Positions 1-6,645 of a DNA stretch of 7,790 bases are shown one piece after another. The stretch lies in NCBI GenBank assembly GCA_030639105.1, contig DAOWDI010000185.1:1-7790 (forward strand), written 5' to 3'. Source of the stretch: Gammaproteobacteria bacterium (lineage in GTDB: Bacteria; Pseudomonadota; Gammaproteobacteria; Ga0077536). The notes beneath the pieces were generated by a model, which saw only the letters and a list, made by a program, of their open reading frames with translations, was not told where the DNA came from and did not search any database. Each line of letters begins with the position of its first letter. Within the stretch, counting starts at the first letter, position 1. The position numbers and the translations under genes were made by a program.

Positions 1-1
1 A

Positions 2-895
2 CTCAACCGCGTGCGTGGCGTATTCAAGGCGGTCGCCGTCAAGGCTCCGGGTGTGGGGGATAACCGCAAGGAGCGCCTCAAGGACATGGCGGTACTGACC
101 GGCGCGAAAGTCTTCTTTGAGGATCTGAATCAACAGCTGGCTCAGGCCAGGCTGGCGGATCTTGGTGGTGCTAGCCGGGTGATCGCTGCCGCCCACTCGG
201 TGCGCATCCTTGGTGGAACCGGTGACAAGACCGCCATCAAAGAGCGCCTGGAGGGCGTGGAGCTGGAGGCCGCCGAGCTTCGGGCGCTCCGTCCCGGGCA
301 GGGTTCTCCCACTGGTAACCGGTACGATCTGGATATACTGGAAGAACGCATCATCGCGCTGCGGGGATGCGCCGCCATCTACCGGGTCGGTGGTGTGGTC
401 GATACGGAGATCAAGGAACGCATGGTGCGGGTGGAAAATGCCATCCGCTCGGTCAAAGCAGCCTTGGAAGAAGGCGTCGTCGCCGGTGGCGGCGTTGCCC
501 TGCTACGTGCCTCGCGCTGTCTGGATGAGCGGCCGGGTGATACCTGGGAACAATCACTGAGTATTGGAATTCTGCGCAGGGCGCTGGACGAACCGGCCCG
601 TTGCGTCGCCGCCAACGCTGGCATTGACGGCCCGGCGGCGGTCGCGACAATACGCCAGAAAGACGATGAGCATTTTGGCTACGACGCCAGCATTGGCCAG
701 TTCTGTAACGTGGTTGAAAAGGGCATTGTCGATTCGGTGAAGGTATTAAAGCTGGCGCTTCGCAACGCCCTGAGCGTGGTGAGCACGGTGATCACCGCTG
801 AGGCGGTGGTGACCCCTATTGTGAAAGGGGATCCACTACCCGGCTTTTCACCCGAATTGGCCGCCAGGACGCGGGAGGATGCGAGGCAGCCATAA
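2..895 (+). CDS. groEL: Divergent GroEL-type chaperonin (60 kDa), C-terminal part, 5' truncated by window
   Basis: This is the C-terminal 297 residues of a group I chaperonin; the frame is open to the window edge, so the start lies upstream. GroEL is a cytosolic double-ring ATPase that folds proteins with GroES. Visible landmarks are the apical-domain block VAVKAPGVGDNRKERLKDMA, the intermediate-domain block KERMVRVENAIRSVKAALEE, the nucleotide-pocket glycines EEGVVAGGGVALL, and a C-terminal equatorial domain with GYDASIGQFCN and GIVDSVKV. Three things are unusual. The Asp that corresponds to E. coli D398 (usual motif VEDA) is Asn here (VENA, codon 437-439). About 9 extra residues (ELRALRPGQGSPTGN region) sit before YDLDILEER. 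The C-terminus ends ELAARTREDARQP, with no GGM repeats. It is probably a second, specialised GroEL paralogue rather than the housekeeping copy. The family call is secure; altered ATPase is inference. It ends only 10 bases from the convergent tRNA-Cys. Confidence 0.93.
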   Translation, partial: LNRVRGVFKAVAVKAPGVGDNRKERLKDMAVLTGAKVFFEDLNQQLAQARLADLGGASRVIAAAHSVRILGGTGDKTAIKERLEGVELEAAELRALRPGQGSPTGNRYDLDILEERIIALRGCAAIYRVGGVVDTEIKERMVRVENAIRSVKAALEEGVVAGGGVALLRASRCLDERPGDTWEQSLSIGILRRALDEPARCVAANAGIDGPAAVATIRQKDDEHFGYDASIGQFCNVVEKGIVDSVKVLKLALRNALSVVSTVITAEAVVTPIVKGDPLPGFSPELAARTREDARQP

Positions 896-905
896 AACTC
901 GGGGT

Positions 906-979
906 TGGAGGCTGGAGTCGGAATCGAACCGGCGTACACGGCTTTGCAGGCCGCTGCATAACCACTCTGCCATCCAGCC
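906..979 (-). tRNA. tRNA-Cys (GCA)
   Basis: Read on the minus strand this is a complete 74-base cloverleaf. The acceptor stem GGCTGGA/TCCAGCC is perfect, the T-loop reads GGTTCGATTCC, and the anticodon loop CTGCAAA carries GCA (anticodon complement at 945-947). The discriminator U and CCA are genome-encoded (TCCA at 906-909). It matches the 74-base length of E. coli tRNA-Cys. It lies 41 bases beyond the terminator that follows tRNA-Gly, and it converges on the chaperonin gene. Confidence 0.96.
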
Positions 980-1019
980 ATTAGTCAATCGCCCACCGCA
1001 CTCCATTCGTTGACAATCG

Positions 1020-1043
1020 AAAAACCCCGATGGCATCGGGGTT
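1020..1043 (-). terminator. Intrinsic terminator between tRNA-Gly and tRNA-Cys
   Basis: On the minus strand a perfect 9-bp stem, AACCCCGAT/ATCGGGGTT, encloses the 3-base loop GCC and runs directly into five T's. It begins 11 bases after the tRNA-Gly CCA end, so it should stop most transcription from the tRNA-Gly promoter. In the plus direction no T-run follows the stem, so it is oriented against minus-strand transcription. Confidence 0.82.
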
Positions 1044-1054
1044 CATCCAAAATC

Positions 1055-1130
1055 TGGAGCGGGAAACGAGATTCGAACTCGCGACCCCAACCTTGGCAAG
1101 GTTGTGCTCTACCAGCTGAGCTATTCCCGC
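1055..1130 (-). tRNA. tRNA-Gly (GCC)
   Basis: This is a complete 76-base cloverleaf on the minus strand. The acceptor stem is GCGGGAA/TTCCCGC, the D-arm reads TAGCTCAGCTGGTAGAGCA, and the anticodon loop CTTGCCAAG carries GCC (complement at 1095-1097). The T-arm GCGAGTTCGAATCTCGT is intact and the TCCA end is encoded. In many gammaproteobacteria a tRNA-Gly(GCC) is followed by tRNA-Cys(GCA), as here. The promoter lies at 1212-1239. Confidence 0.97.
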
Positions 1131-1138
1131 AGTTAGCT

Positions 1139-1197
1139 GCCCCGCGTTGTGCCGGGGCAATATGCCGTCTAAACCGCCGCATCATGCCGTCGGCGGT
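1139..1197 (-). other. Structured leader of the tRNA-Gly transcript (two hairpins)
   Basis: Two inverted repeats lie between the promoter and the mature tRNA-Gly 5' end. One is GCCCCG/CGGGGC at 1139-1158 with an 8-base loop. The other is ACCGCCG/CGGCGGT at 1173-1197 with an 11-base loop. Neither is followed by a T-run, so neither is a terminator. They would form the 5' leader removed by RNase P and other nucleases. The pairing is seen directly; the role is inference. Confidence 0.5.
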
Positions 1198-1211
1198 CGA
1201 TCCGGTGGGCT

Positions 1212-1239
1212 ATTCTAACTCCCGAAGCTAACCTGTCAA
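1212..1239 (-). promoter_or_regulatory. Sigma-70-type promoter for the tRNA-Gly transcript
   Basis: On the minus strand a perfect -35 TTGACA (1234-1239) is separated by 16 bases from the -10 TAGAAT (1212-1217, 5/6). The -10 is followed by the GC-rich discriminator AGCCCACCG, as is typical of stringently controlled stable-RNA promoters. The predicted start near 1205 gives a leader of about 75 bases before tRNA-Gly. Confidence 0.8.
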
Positions 1240-1368
1240 CAATTATCCCGGCATCCCCCTGAACGATCTAGTGTTAGCGAACTTCTAACGAGACCTCAAC
1301 TGCTTACCTTGAGTTCTGAAAATTTCCACAAGTCAAAGGTCCTAAGTCCGCCAGGCCCCTAGGAATTG

Positions 1369-1485
1369 ATGCTATCTCATCACTACCAGGAGGCACTGCC
1401 CAAGATCGGCAATACGCTGTGGTATGTCGCCACCCGGGAGGATGAATGGCTGGCGTGGCTGGACTTTTGTGCCGAGGCCTTTTAG
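1369..1485 (+). pseudogene. Remnant of a DUF4338 (DruA/transposase-like) gene
   Basis: A 38-codon stretch reads ELMLSHHYQEALPKIGNTLW, then YVATREDEWLAWLDFCAEAF, then stop. The first two residues come from codons just before the ATG. This order (a W/ELM..HHY start, an invariant G..L.Y segment, then WLA.L.F...A) is how I recall the N-terminal part of DUF4338 proteins, which include Druantia DruA and related transposase-like proteins. Full-length members run to several hundred residues, so only one small block remains. A TAG lies two codons before the ATG, and the frame stops exactly where the family continues (usually AAW...). The rest of the gene-free stretch 1240-1536 holds nothing else I recognise beyond a short GTTAG/CTAAC hairpin near 1274. 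The family call is from memory and should be tested by profile search. Confidence 0.5.
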
Positions 1486-1536
1486 CCTAGACTACGTTTC
1501 TCCCTTATCGGCGTAGAGGTCGCGTAGGACATTGGA

Positions 1537-2577
1537 TTGCATATTTTAATGAAGGATTTCCTCGCGGACATTATCTACGATCCGGATTTTCGGCCTTGGG
1601 CGAAGCGTACGGCGAGCGTGATTGTCGGCGGTGTTGTCGCGCTGATTGTTGTCTTGATGCTGGTTTTCGACTACGAACCCGATAGTTTTTCAGTCGTGGA
1701 TCGGGCTACGAGACGCGCGGCCACCAGTCAACAGGCACAGGTAACGGGCTATGTCACAACCGCCACGGTGATAGAACTCATCGACGCCCTCTTCGGCAAA
1801 CGCGGTGGTTATCTGTCAAACGATATTACGCCGCCCGGCATATTTATGGACAACAGGCCCAATTGGGAGTGGGGTGTGTTGGTCCAAATCCGCGATGTGG
1901 TGGCTGCATATCGCAATGATCTGAGCCGTTCGCAGTCGCAGTCAACGGAGGACGTCAACCTTATCGAAGCAGATAACCGTATTCGTATCGATAGCGAAAG
2001 TTGGATATTTCCGGCGGCCGAGAGTGAATACCGCCTGGCGGCCGATGCGCTATCCCGGTATCTCGTCGATCTCAGTATAGCGAGCGAATCGGGGACGCGG
2101 TTCTTTGCGCGCGCCGATAATCTTTGGAGCTGGCTGGGCGTCGTCGAAAAACGTCTTGGCGACCTCTCCCAGCGCCTCACCGCGAGCGTTGGGCAGGTTA
2201 GAGTAAACACTGATCCGGTTGATAACACCGATGCGAAGCGATCAACGGATACGCACTTGGATCTCGTTGTCAAGACGCCGAGGCTGCTGGTCGACGATGT
2301 ATTCTACGAGGCACGGGGCGGCGCCTGGGCCTTGACCCATCTGCTACACGCCGTCGAATACGACTTTGCCTCGGTATTGGCGAAAAAGAACGCGCTGGTG
2401 AGTCTGCGCCAAATCATTCGTGCACTCGAAAGTTGTCAGGAAACGGTGTGGAGTCCGATGATCCTGAACGGCAAAGGTTTCGCCTTTGTCGCCAACCATT
2501 CACTGGTGATGGCGTCTTATATATCGCGGGCAAATGCGGCGGTAATTGACTTAAGGGCGTTACTGGAACGCGGCTAG
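1537..2577 (+). CDS. DUF2333 family membrane-anchored protein
   Basis: This is a 346-residue protein of the conserved, functionally uncharacterised DUF2333 family. A short N-terminal cytoplasmic segment with basic residues (PWAKR) precedes one transmembrane helix at about residues 26-46. The rest is soluble and predicted periplasmic. Conserved blocks are ATVIELIDALFGKRGGYLSN (about 76-95), PPGIFMDNRPNWEWGVLVQI (about 99-118), LSRSQSQSTED (about 129-139), FFARADNLWSWLGVVEKRLG, VDDVFYEARGGAWALTHLLH, and the C-terminal WSPMILNGKGFAFVANHSLV with SRANAAVIDLR. Length is normal for the family. I chose the TTG start because AGGA lies 7 bases upstream (1526-1529); an ATG at 1549, four codons later, is an equally possible start. 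It converges on the RND exporter gene, with 118 bases between stop codons. No enzymatic motif is visible. Confidence 0.9.
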   Translation: MHILMKDFLADIIYDPDFRPWAKRTASVIVGGVVALIVVLMLVFDYEPDSFSVVDRATRRAATSQQAQVTGYVTTATVIELIDALFGKRGGYLSNDITPPGIFMDNRPNWEWGVLVQIRDVVAAYRNDLSRSQSQSTEDVNLIEADNRIRIDSESWIFPAAESEYRLAADALSRYLVDLSIASESGTRFFARADNLWSWLGVVEKRLGDLSQRLTASVGQVRVNTDPVDNTDAKRSTDTHLDLVVKTPRLLVDDVFYEARGGAWALTHLLHAVEYDFASVLAKKNALVSLRQIIRALESCQETVWSPMILNGKGFAFVANHSLVMASYISRANAAVIDLRALLERG

Positions 2578-2668
2578 GAGGTTTGTCGGAGAATGTGTCA
2601 CGCCGGATCTCCTGCGCTACACGACAGCCGAGGTCACGCGTAATCGCACAAAGCTATTGGGCCGATGT

Positions 2669-2714
2669 CGGCGCAACGCGCCGTTCTCCTCAGTGTCAAC
2701 TCCGCGGGACACTG
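2669..2714. terminator. Tandem hairpins between convergent genes (weak terminator candidates)
   Basis: The 118-base gap between the two stop codons carries CGGCGC-AAC-GCGCCG (2669-2683, 6-bp stem), followed on the plus strand by TTCTCCT. A second 7-bp stem, CAGTGTC/GACACTG (2691-2697 and 2708-2714), overlaps the RND stop codon. Neither has a clean T-run. They could end transcription of the DUF2333 gene (+) or the exporter gene (-). Nothing else is seen in 2578-2695. Confidence 0.35.
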
Positions 2715-5023
2715 CCGCGCAAGTTGGTATCGTCCTTCCCCTCGATCTTCATCAACAACGGCGGTAGGAGCAGAAAATCCGCGACAATTGCCAGGGTAAT
2801 GACGATGGCGGTGAGCAGACCCATATCACCGTTGGTGGCAAAGCTGGATTGCGCCAACACGGAAAATCCGACGATGAGGATAATCGAGGTTATGAGCAGT
2901 GCTCTGCCGACCGTCCTGAATGCGTAGCGCACGGCATCTTGAGAGCTTAAGCCCTGTTCCCGTCGGGCACGCAGGTACTTGCTCAGAAAATGCACGGTGT
3001 CATCGACCACGACTCCTAAGGTCATACCTATTACGATAGATAGGGACAGGCCCACCTCCCCCACGAAGATCCCCCATAAACCAAAACCCATCGCTGCCGG
3101 GACAAGATTGGGGATCAGGCTCACCAGTCCGATCTTGGCTGAACGCAAGGCGATGATAAGGAACAGCGAAATCAAGACCAATGCCACGGTGGTCCCGGCT
3201 AGCAGGGCTTTTACGTTGCGGTGGCCGATGTTCGCGAACATGACGATCGTACCGCTCGCGGGCAATGCGTCGATGTGCGGGGCGTTGGCATCCAGCCAAG
3301 TGGCTGCGCTGGCGTTGAGCGCCAGGATCTCCTTGGTCGAGAGGGTATCGGTCGTGACGGTCAAGCGCACTGACGATTTGTCGACATTGACCTGATTATT
3401 GAGGTCGAGCCCGTAGGGCAGGGACATTTCATAGAGTAATAGGTATTGGGCGGCAAGATCCCGTTCGCCGGGTAGCCGGTACATGGCGTCGGCATCCTCG
3501 TGCAGGTTCTTGTTCAGCCGTTTCATGATGTCCGTGAAAGTCCTGACATGGAGTATGCCGTGCTGCTGGCGCATCCAGTTCGCAAATGCTTCTACCTCAT
3601 ACTGAAATTCCGGATTACTGATACCGCCGGATTCGCCCGAGCGCAGCGAATATTCAGTTCTATATAGGCCTGTCAGGTTGTCCAGTGTGAAATCTGTGTC
3701 CGCGCGAAACTGAATGGTTTTGTCAAACCAGTGTAGAAAAACATCATTCAGTTCGTTACGCGGAACATTGGCGATGAGGACGATCACGATGATGCTCATC
3801 CCCCAAAGTAACGGGTCGCGGTGGCGTACGACAAAATCGCCGAGGCGAACCATTGTGCTGTCGTCGTCTTCGGTTTGCTCAGGCGTGCGAACCGGCAGCA
3901 CCGCTATCAGTGCGGGTAGTAAGCTCACTGCCAGCACAAAGGAGATAAGCACCCCGAGCGCAACGATGGTCCCTAGATGCTGGAACGGCGGAACCTCAGA
4001 GAAATTCAGGCTTAAAAAGCCAATCGCGGTCGTGATGCTGGCGATGAATACGGGCTGGAGATTGATGCGCAGACTTTCTTCGAGCGCCTCGTGTTTGTTG
4101 AGGTGGTGACGCATTCCGCGTAGAAAACTGACGAGGATATGCACGCAGTTTGCAATCGAGATGGTTAGGATGATGGTCGGTGCGACAGCCGATACCGGGG
4201 TGAGCGGAAACCCGATATAACCAGCCAGCCCCAAGGCGCCGGCGATTGAGAACGCTAAGACAAGCACGGTTGAGAGCGTGCTGACGAAACTGCCGACTAA
4301 TACGCCAAGGAGAACGATCATCAGCGCGAAGCTCAATGGGATCAGCGATGTCAAGTCGGCCACCGTCGCCTCGGGAAAGGCATTATTCATCATGACCATG
4401 CCTGTCAAATAGATCCGGATACCGGGGTACCTGTCCTCGATCTCGGCAGCGAGTTTGCGCGCAAATCCAATGATCTCGGCATTTTCCGCGGTTTCATCCT
4501 CGCCCGGCAATTGGATGTTGATGAATAACCCGGTAACGCGTGTGTTCTCGCGGATCAGCGAGCCGCGCAGCAATGGCTCGTTGAGCGCGATCTGCTTGAT
4601 CCGTGTCAACTCGGTGTTGCTCAATTTGGCTGCATTTCTAACCAGATCTCGAATGATCAAGTTGTCTTGTTCGGCCTCCGTATATTGGAAATTTGTAATC
4701 GAATCGACGCGGTTGGCGTAGGGTATTTGCCAGGCGCGTTTGGTGACTTCCTCGATGATAGAGAGATTTTCGCGAGTGAATACCTCGCCGTCCTCGGGCG
4801 CAACGACAATGATGAGGTTGTCGTTCTTAACATAGGTGTTTTCGAGTTCTTCGAATGCTACCCGCTGTGGATTATCGGGTCCGAAGTAGACGCGATAACT
4901 GCTTGTAAAATGGAGATGACGGATGCCCGCTGCCGCAATGACCAGTAAAACAATGGCGACGGCAACGATACCCCATCGATTTCTTATGACCCAATGCGCG
5001 AACGCAGCCTCAAACTGGTGCAT
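2696..5023 (-). CDS. RND/MMPL superfamily exporter (COG1033 type)
   Basis: This is a 775-residue inner-membrane transporter with the RND plan. TM1 is at about 18-35, a first periplasmic domain at 40-220, TM2-TM6 at 224-378, TM7 at 403-420, a second periplasmic domain at 425-600, and TM8-TM12 at 605-758. It is shorter than AcrB-like pumps (about 1,050) and fits the predicted-exporter COG1033 group. Signature stretches are NLTGLYRTEYSLRSGESGGI, FTDIMKRLNKNLHEDADAMY and LLLYEMSLPYGLDLNNQVNV. The TM10 motif GMTLGVVVDDTVHFLSKY keeps paired Asp at 674-675. The matching TM4 motif reads SIANCVHILVSF, with Asn at 292 where I recall Asp in relatives. Substrate is unknown; relatives move lipids or hydrophobic compounds. 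The ATG has AGGG 8 bases upstream. No adaptor or outer-membrane channel gene is adjacent. Confidence 0.93.
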   Translation of the reverse strand: MHQFEAAFAHWVIRNRWGIVAVAIVLLVIAAAGIRHLHFTSSYRVYFGPDNPQRVAFEELENTYVKNDNLIIVVAPEDGEVFTRENLSIIEEVTKRAWQIPYANRVDSITNFQYTEAEQDNLIIRDLVRNAAKLSNTELTRIKQIALNEPLLRGSLIRENTRVTGLFINIQLPGEDETAENAEIIGFARKLAAEIEDRYPGIRIYLTGMVMMNNAFPEATVADLTSLIPLSFALMIVLLGVLVGSFVSTLSTVLVLAFSIAGALGLAGYIGFPLTPVSAVAPTIILTISIANCVHILVSFLRGMRHHLNKHEALEESLRINLQPVFIASITTAIGFLSLNFSEVPPFQHLGTIVALGVLISFVLAVSLLPALIAVLPVRTPEQTEDDDSTMVRLGDFVVRHRDPLLWGMSIIVIVLIANVPRNELNDVFLHWFDKTIQFRADTDFTLDNLTGLYRTEYSLRSGESGGISNPEFQYEVEAFANWMRQQHGILHVRTFTDIMKRLNKNLHEDADAMYRLPGERDLAAQYLLLYEMSLPYGLDLNNQVNVDKSSVRLTVTTDTLSTKEILALNASAATWLDANAPHIDALPASGTIVMFANIGHRNVKALLAGTTVALVLISLFLIIALRSAKIGLVSLIPNLVPAAMGFGLWGIFVGEVGLSLSIVIGMTLGVVVDDTVHFLSKYLRARREQGLSSQDAVRYAFRTVGRALLITSIILIVGFSVLAQSSFATNGDMGLLTAIVITLAIVADFLLLPPLLMKIEGKDDTNLRGSVPRS

Positions 5024-5094
5024 TTGGTTGGCCCTATTCGCAGTTTTTATTGATAGCGATGATTTATCTTCTTCGGATCCCTGGGGAGGGGGCG

Positions 5095-5302
5095 ATGCTA
5101 CAAGCGCACATCTTAAACCACTGCGCAGCCGTAACGGTTAGGCGTCACGCAGACGGGGTTTATATCATCTGTACCGAGGGCGATCTAGAAGGAACCCGAA
5201 TGTGTGCATTTCAGTGAAGCAGCCGCACTCGAGCAATACATTTCTGGTTGTAAGACAAAAAAGAGATGGCTGGTGTGCGTTATGGCGCCCCGCCGCGGAT
5301 GA
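5095..5302 (+). pseudogene. Small unrecognised gene interrupted by a one-base frameshift
   Basis: An ATG at 5095 follows a strong ribosome site (GGAGG at 5085-5089, 5-base gap). Frame 1 encodes 40 residues, including AVTVRRHADGVYIICTEGDL and EGTRMCAFQ, and stops at 5215-5217. Skipping one T in the TTT at 5209-5211 carries the reading into FSEAAALEQYISGCKTKKRW and LVCVMAPRRG, stopping at 5300-5302. The joined product would be 68 residues: a beta-rich N-terminal half, a short amphipathic helix (SEAAALEQYIS), and a basic end. It fills the gap between the divergent exporter gene and the convergent dehydrogenase gene (stop 21 bases away), which argues that a real gene was here. I do not recognise the family. 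It could be a recent pseudogene, a sequencing error or programmed frameshifting; a 40-residue intact ORF is the alternative. Confidence 0.45.
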
Positions 5303-5323
5303 AATAATCGCCCCGCTTAGGGC

Positions 5324-6331
5324 TTAGTCGATCGCCAGGACAATCTTACCCATCCGCATGGGGGTCAACATATGTTGGTGTGCCGCAACGCCTTCATCTA
5401 ACGGAAATATCCGGTCAACCACTGGACTGATCCGGTGTATCCTCGCGAAATTAAGCATTGCGCGAAATTCGCTCGGCATCCCCATGGTCGTTCCCTGGAT
5501 CCGAGCCTGCTTAAAAAATATCTTCGCCATCTCTAGTCCCGCGGCCGGGTTCCCGAGCGTTGCGCCGAAGAAGATGAAGCGTCCGCCAGGGTTCAAGGTA
5601 TTCATCGCGGTGTTCACCACACAGCCGCCGGCACTATCGATTACGATATCGATACCGTCGCTCATCTTACCTATCTCTTTATCCCAGTTCTCATCGTGAT
5701 AATTTACGCCGCCGACGGCGCCAAGATCCATGGCGGCAGCAATCTTGTCGTCGCTGCCGCTGGTAACGTACACCTCGGCACCGTGGTGTTTCGCCCATAA
5801 CAGCGCGCAACTCGCAACGCCACCGCCGATCCCAGTCACCAAGACCTTCTGGGCGGCCTGCACTTCACCATGCGTGACCAATGCCCGCCACGACGTCAGA
5901 CCCGCTAAGAGGATCGCGGCCGCCTGATCCCACGACAGGTGATCGGGTTTAGGCGCTACATCTCCAACAGGCACGCAAATCGCTTGGGCGAAGGTGCCCT
6001 GATCTGGCATCCCAAGGACGCGAAATTCGGCACTGCCACAGCGCGGGTCGCCGCCCCAATCACGCGCCGGATAGATCACGACTTCCTCGCCGACCACCGT
6101 GTTATCGACGCCATCGCCAACAGCGTCGATGATGCCCGCACCATCGGAACCGCCAATACTCGGCAGCTGGATCCTTGGGTATTGCCCCATGGTGATCCAG
6201 ACATCGCGCCGGTTCAGCGCCGCCCGCCGGAGCTGGACACGAACCTCGCCCGCGGCCGGGACGGGTTGTTCTACTTCCTCAATAGCAAGTTTTTCCGGTC
6301 CGCCCAACTCATTGAGCACGAGTGCTTTCAT
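5324..6331 (-). CDS. Medium-chain dehydrogenase/reductase, quinone oxidoreductase type
   Basis: This is a 335-residue NAD(P)H-dependent MDR-family oxidoreductase, predicted cytosolic. The N-terminal GroES-like fold covers about 1-125, beginning KALVLNELGGPEKLAIEEVE, with NRRDVWITMGQYP and GGSDGAGIIDAVGDGVD. The Rossmann domain follows, with the nucleotide loop VTGIGGGVASCALL at about 165-178 and a later TSGSDDKIAAAMDLGA. The C-terminus ends GKIVLAID. The catalytic-zinc ligands of classical alcohol dehydrogenases are absent: NRRDVW replaces the Cys motif and GSDGAG replaces GHE. The four-Cys structural-zinc lobe is also missing, so it should be zinc-independent although relatives are often named zinc-binding. 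I chose the ATG at 6331 because it begins the conserved MKALVL block and has AAGG 9 bases upstream; an in-frame ATG at 6409 would add 26 unconserved residues. The substrate is unknown. Confidence 0.9.
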   Translation of the reverse strand: MKALVLNELGGPEKLAIEEVEQPVPAAGEVRVQLRRAALNRRDVWITMGQYPRIQLPSIGGSDGAGIIDAVGDGVDNTVVGEEVVIYPARDWGGDPRCGSAEFRVLGMPDQGTFAQAICVPVGDVAPKPDHLSWDQAAAILLAGLTSWRALVTHGEVQAAQKVLVTGIGGGVASCALLWAKHHGAEVYVTSGSDDKIAAAMDLGAVGGVNYHDENWDKEIGKMSDGIDIVIDSAGGCVVNTAMNTLNPGGRFIFFGATLGNPAAGLEMAKIFFKQARIQGTTMGMPSEFRAMLNFARIHRISPVVDRIFPLDEGVAAHQHMLTPMRMGKIVLAID

Positions 6332-6492
6332 ATTCCAATACCTTTGCTGCGATTGTTCATTGCCGCCGAGGTCGGGGCCGCGGCGTATAAGGATTTTCCT
6401 CCCGCGCATCGACAGATGTCTGTGTCGAATAAGGAAGGCTGGGTCTGATTAGTCGACATAACGGGTGTCCGTGGGCAGATTGGTTTCAGGCG

Positions 6493-6645
6493 TCATGCCG
6501 GGGTCGTGGCCCGTACGACATCGGCTACGGAGCGATTGTGACCAAGATGGATGACCTTGGCGCCCCTGACCTGGATCAAGCGGCGCATGATATTGATAGC
6601 TGCGTCATGACCATCGAACAGTGATGCCGCGGTGACAATGCGTGC
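6493..6645 (-). pseudogene. Fragment of IcmF (isobutyryl-CoA mutase, fused) cobalamin-binding domain
   Basis: Fifty codons read [50 protein letters not shown], then stop. This matches, from memory, the N-terminal B12-binding domain of IcmF, a fused coenzyme-B12-dependent mutase with a G-protein chaperone domain of more than 1,000 residues. The segment FDGHDAAIN spans the region of the cobalamin-ligating His motif, and [10 protein letters not shown] is the following strand and loop. The fragment lacks the start of IcmF and everything after about residue 55, and its homology ends near VADVV. It is in the frame just after the TAA of the methyltransferase remnant. It is non-functional. I saw nothing convincing in 6332-6492 between it and the dehydrogenase start. 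Confidence 0.75.

Noticed and set aside
1809..2273. 154-residue minus-strand frame inside the DUF2333 gene
   Set aside because: It is antisense to an intact conserved gene and rich in Arg/Ser, as expected for a shadow frame.
4667..4948. 93-residue plus-strand frame opposite the RND exporter N-terminus
   Set aside because: It is a mirror of the exporter's first periplasmic domain codons; no ribosome site or family resemblance.
5150..5190. TATAAA-like -10 on the minus strand as the exporter promoter
   Set aside because: The matching -35 is only 3/6, it would lie inside the small gene, and it is about 135 bases from the exporter start.
6361..6430. CGACA...TGTCG inverted repeat upstream of the dehydrogenase as an operator
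   Set aside because: The symmetry is short and imperfect, and no convincing promoter hexamers accompany it.
5939..6448. 169-residue open frame on the plus strand
   Set aside because: It lies antisense to the well-conserved dehydrogenase gene, has no recognisable domain, and its length is explained by the high third-position GC of the real gene.
6400..6499. Short minus-strand frame [15 protein letters not shown] in the dehydrogenase upstream region
   Set aside because: It looks like a possible C-terminus from another gene, but it is 15 residues, has no ribosome site and matches nothing I know.
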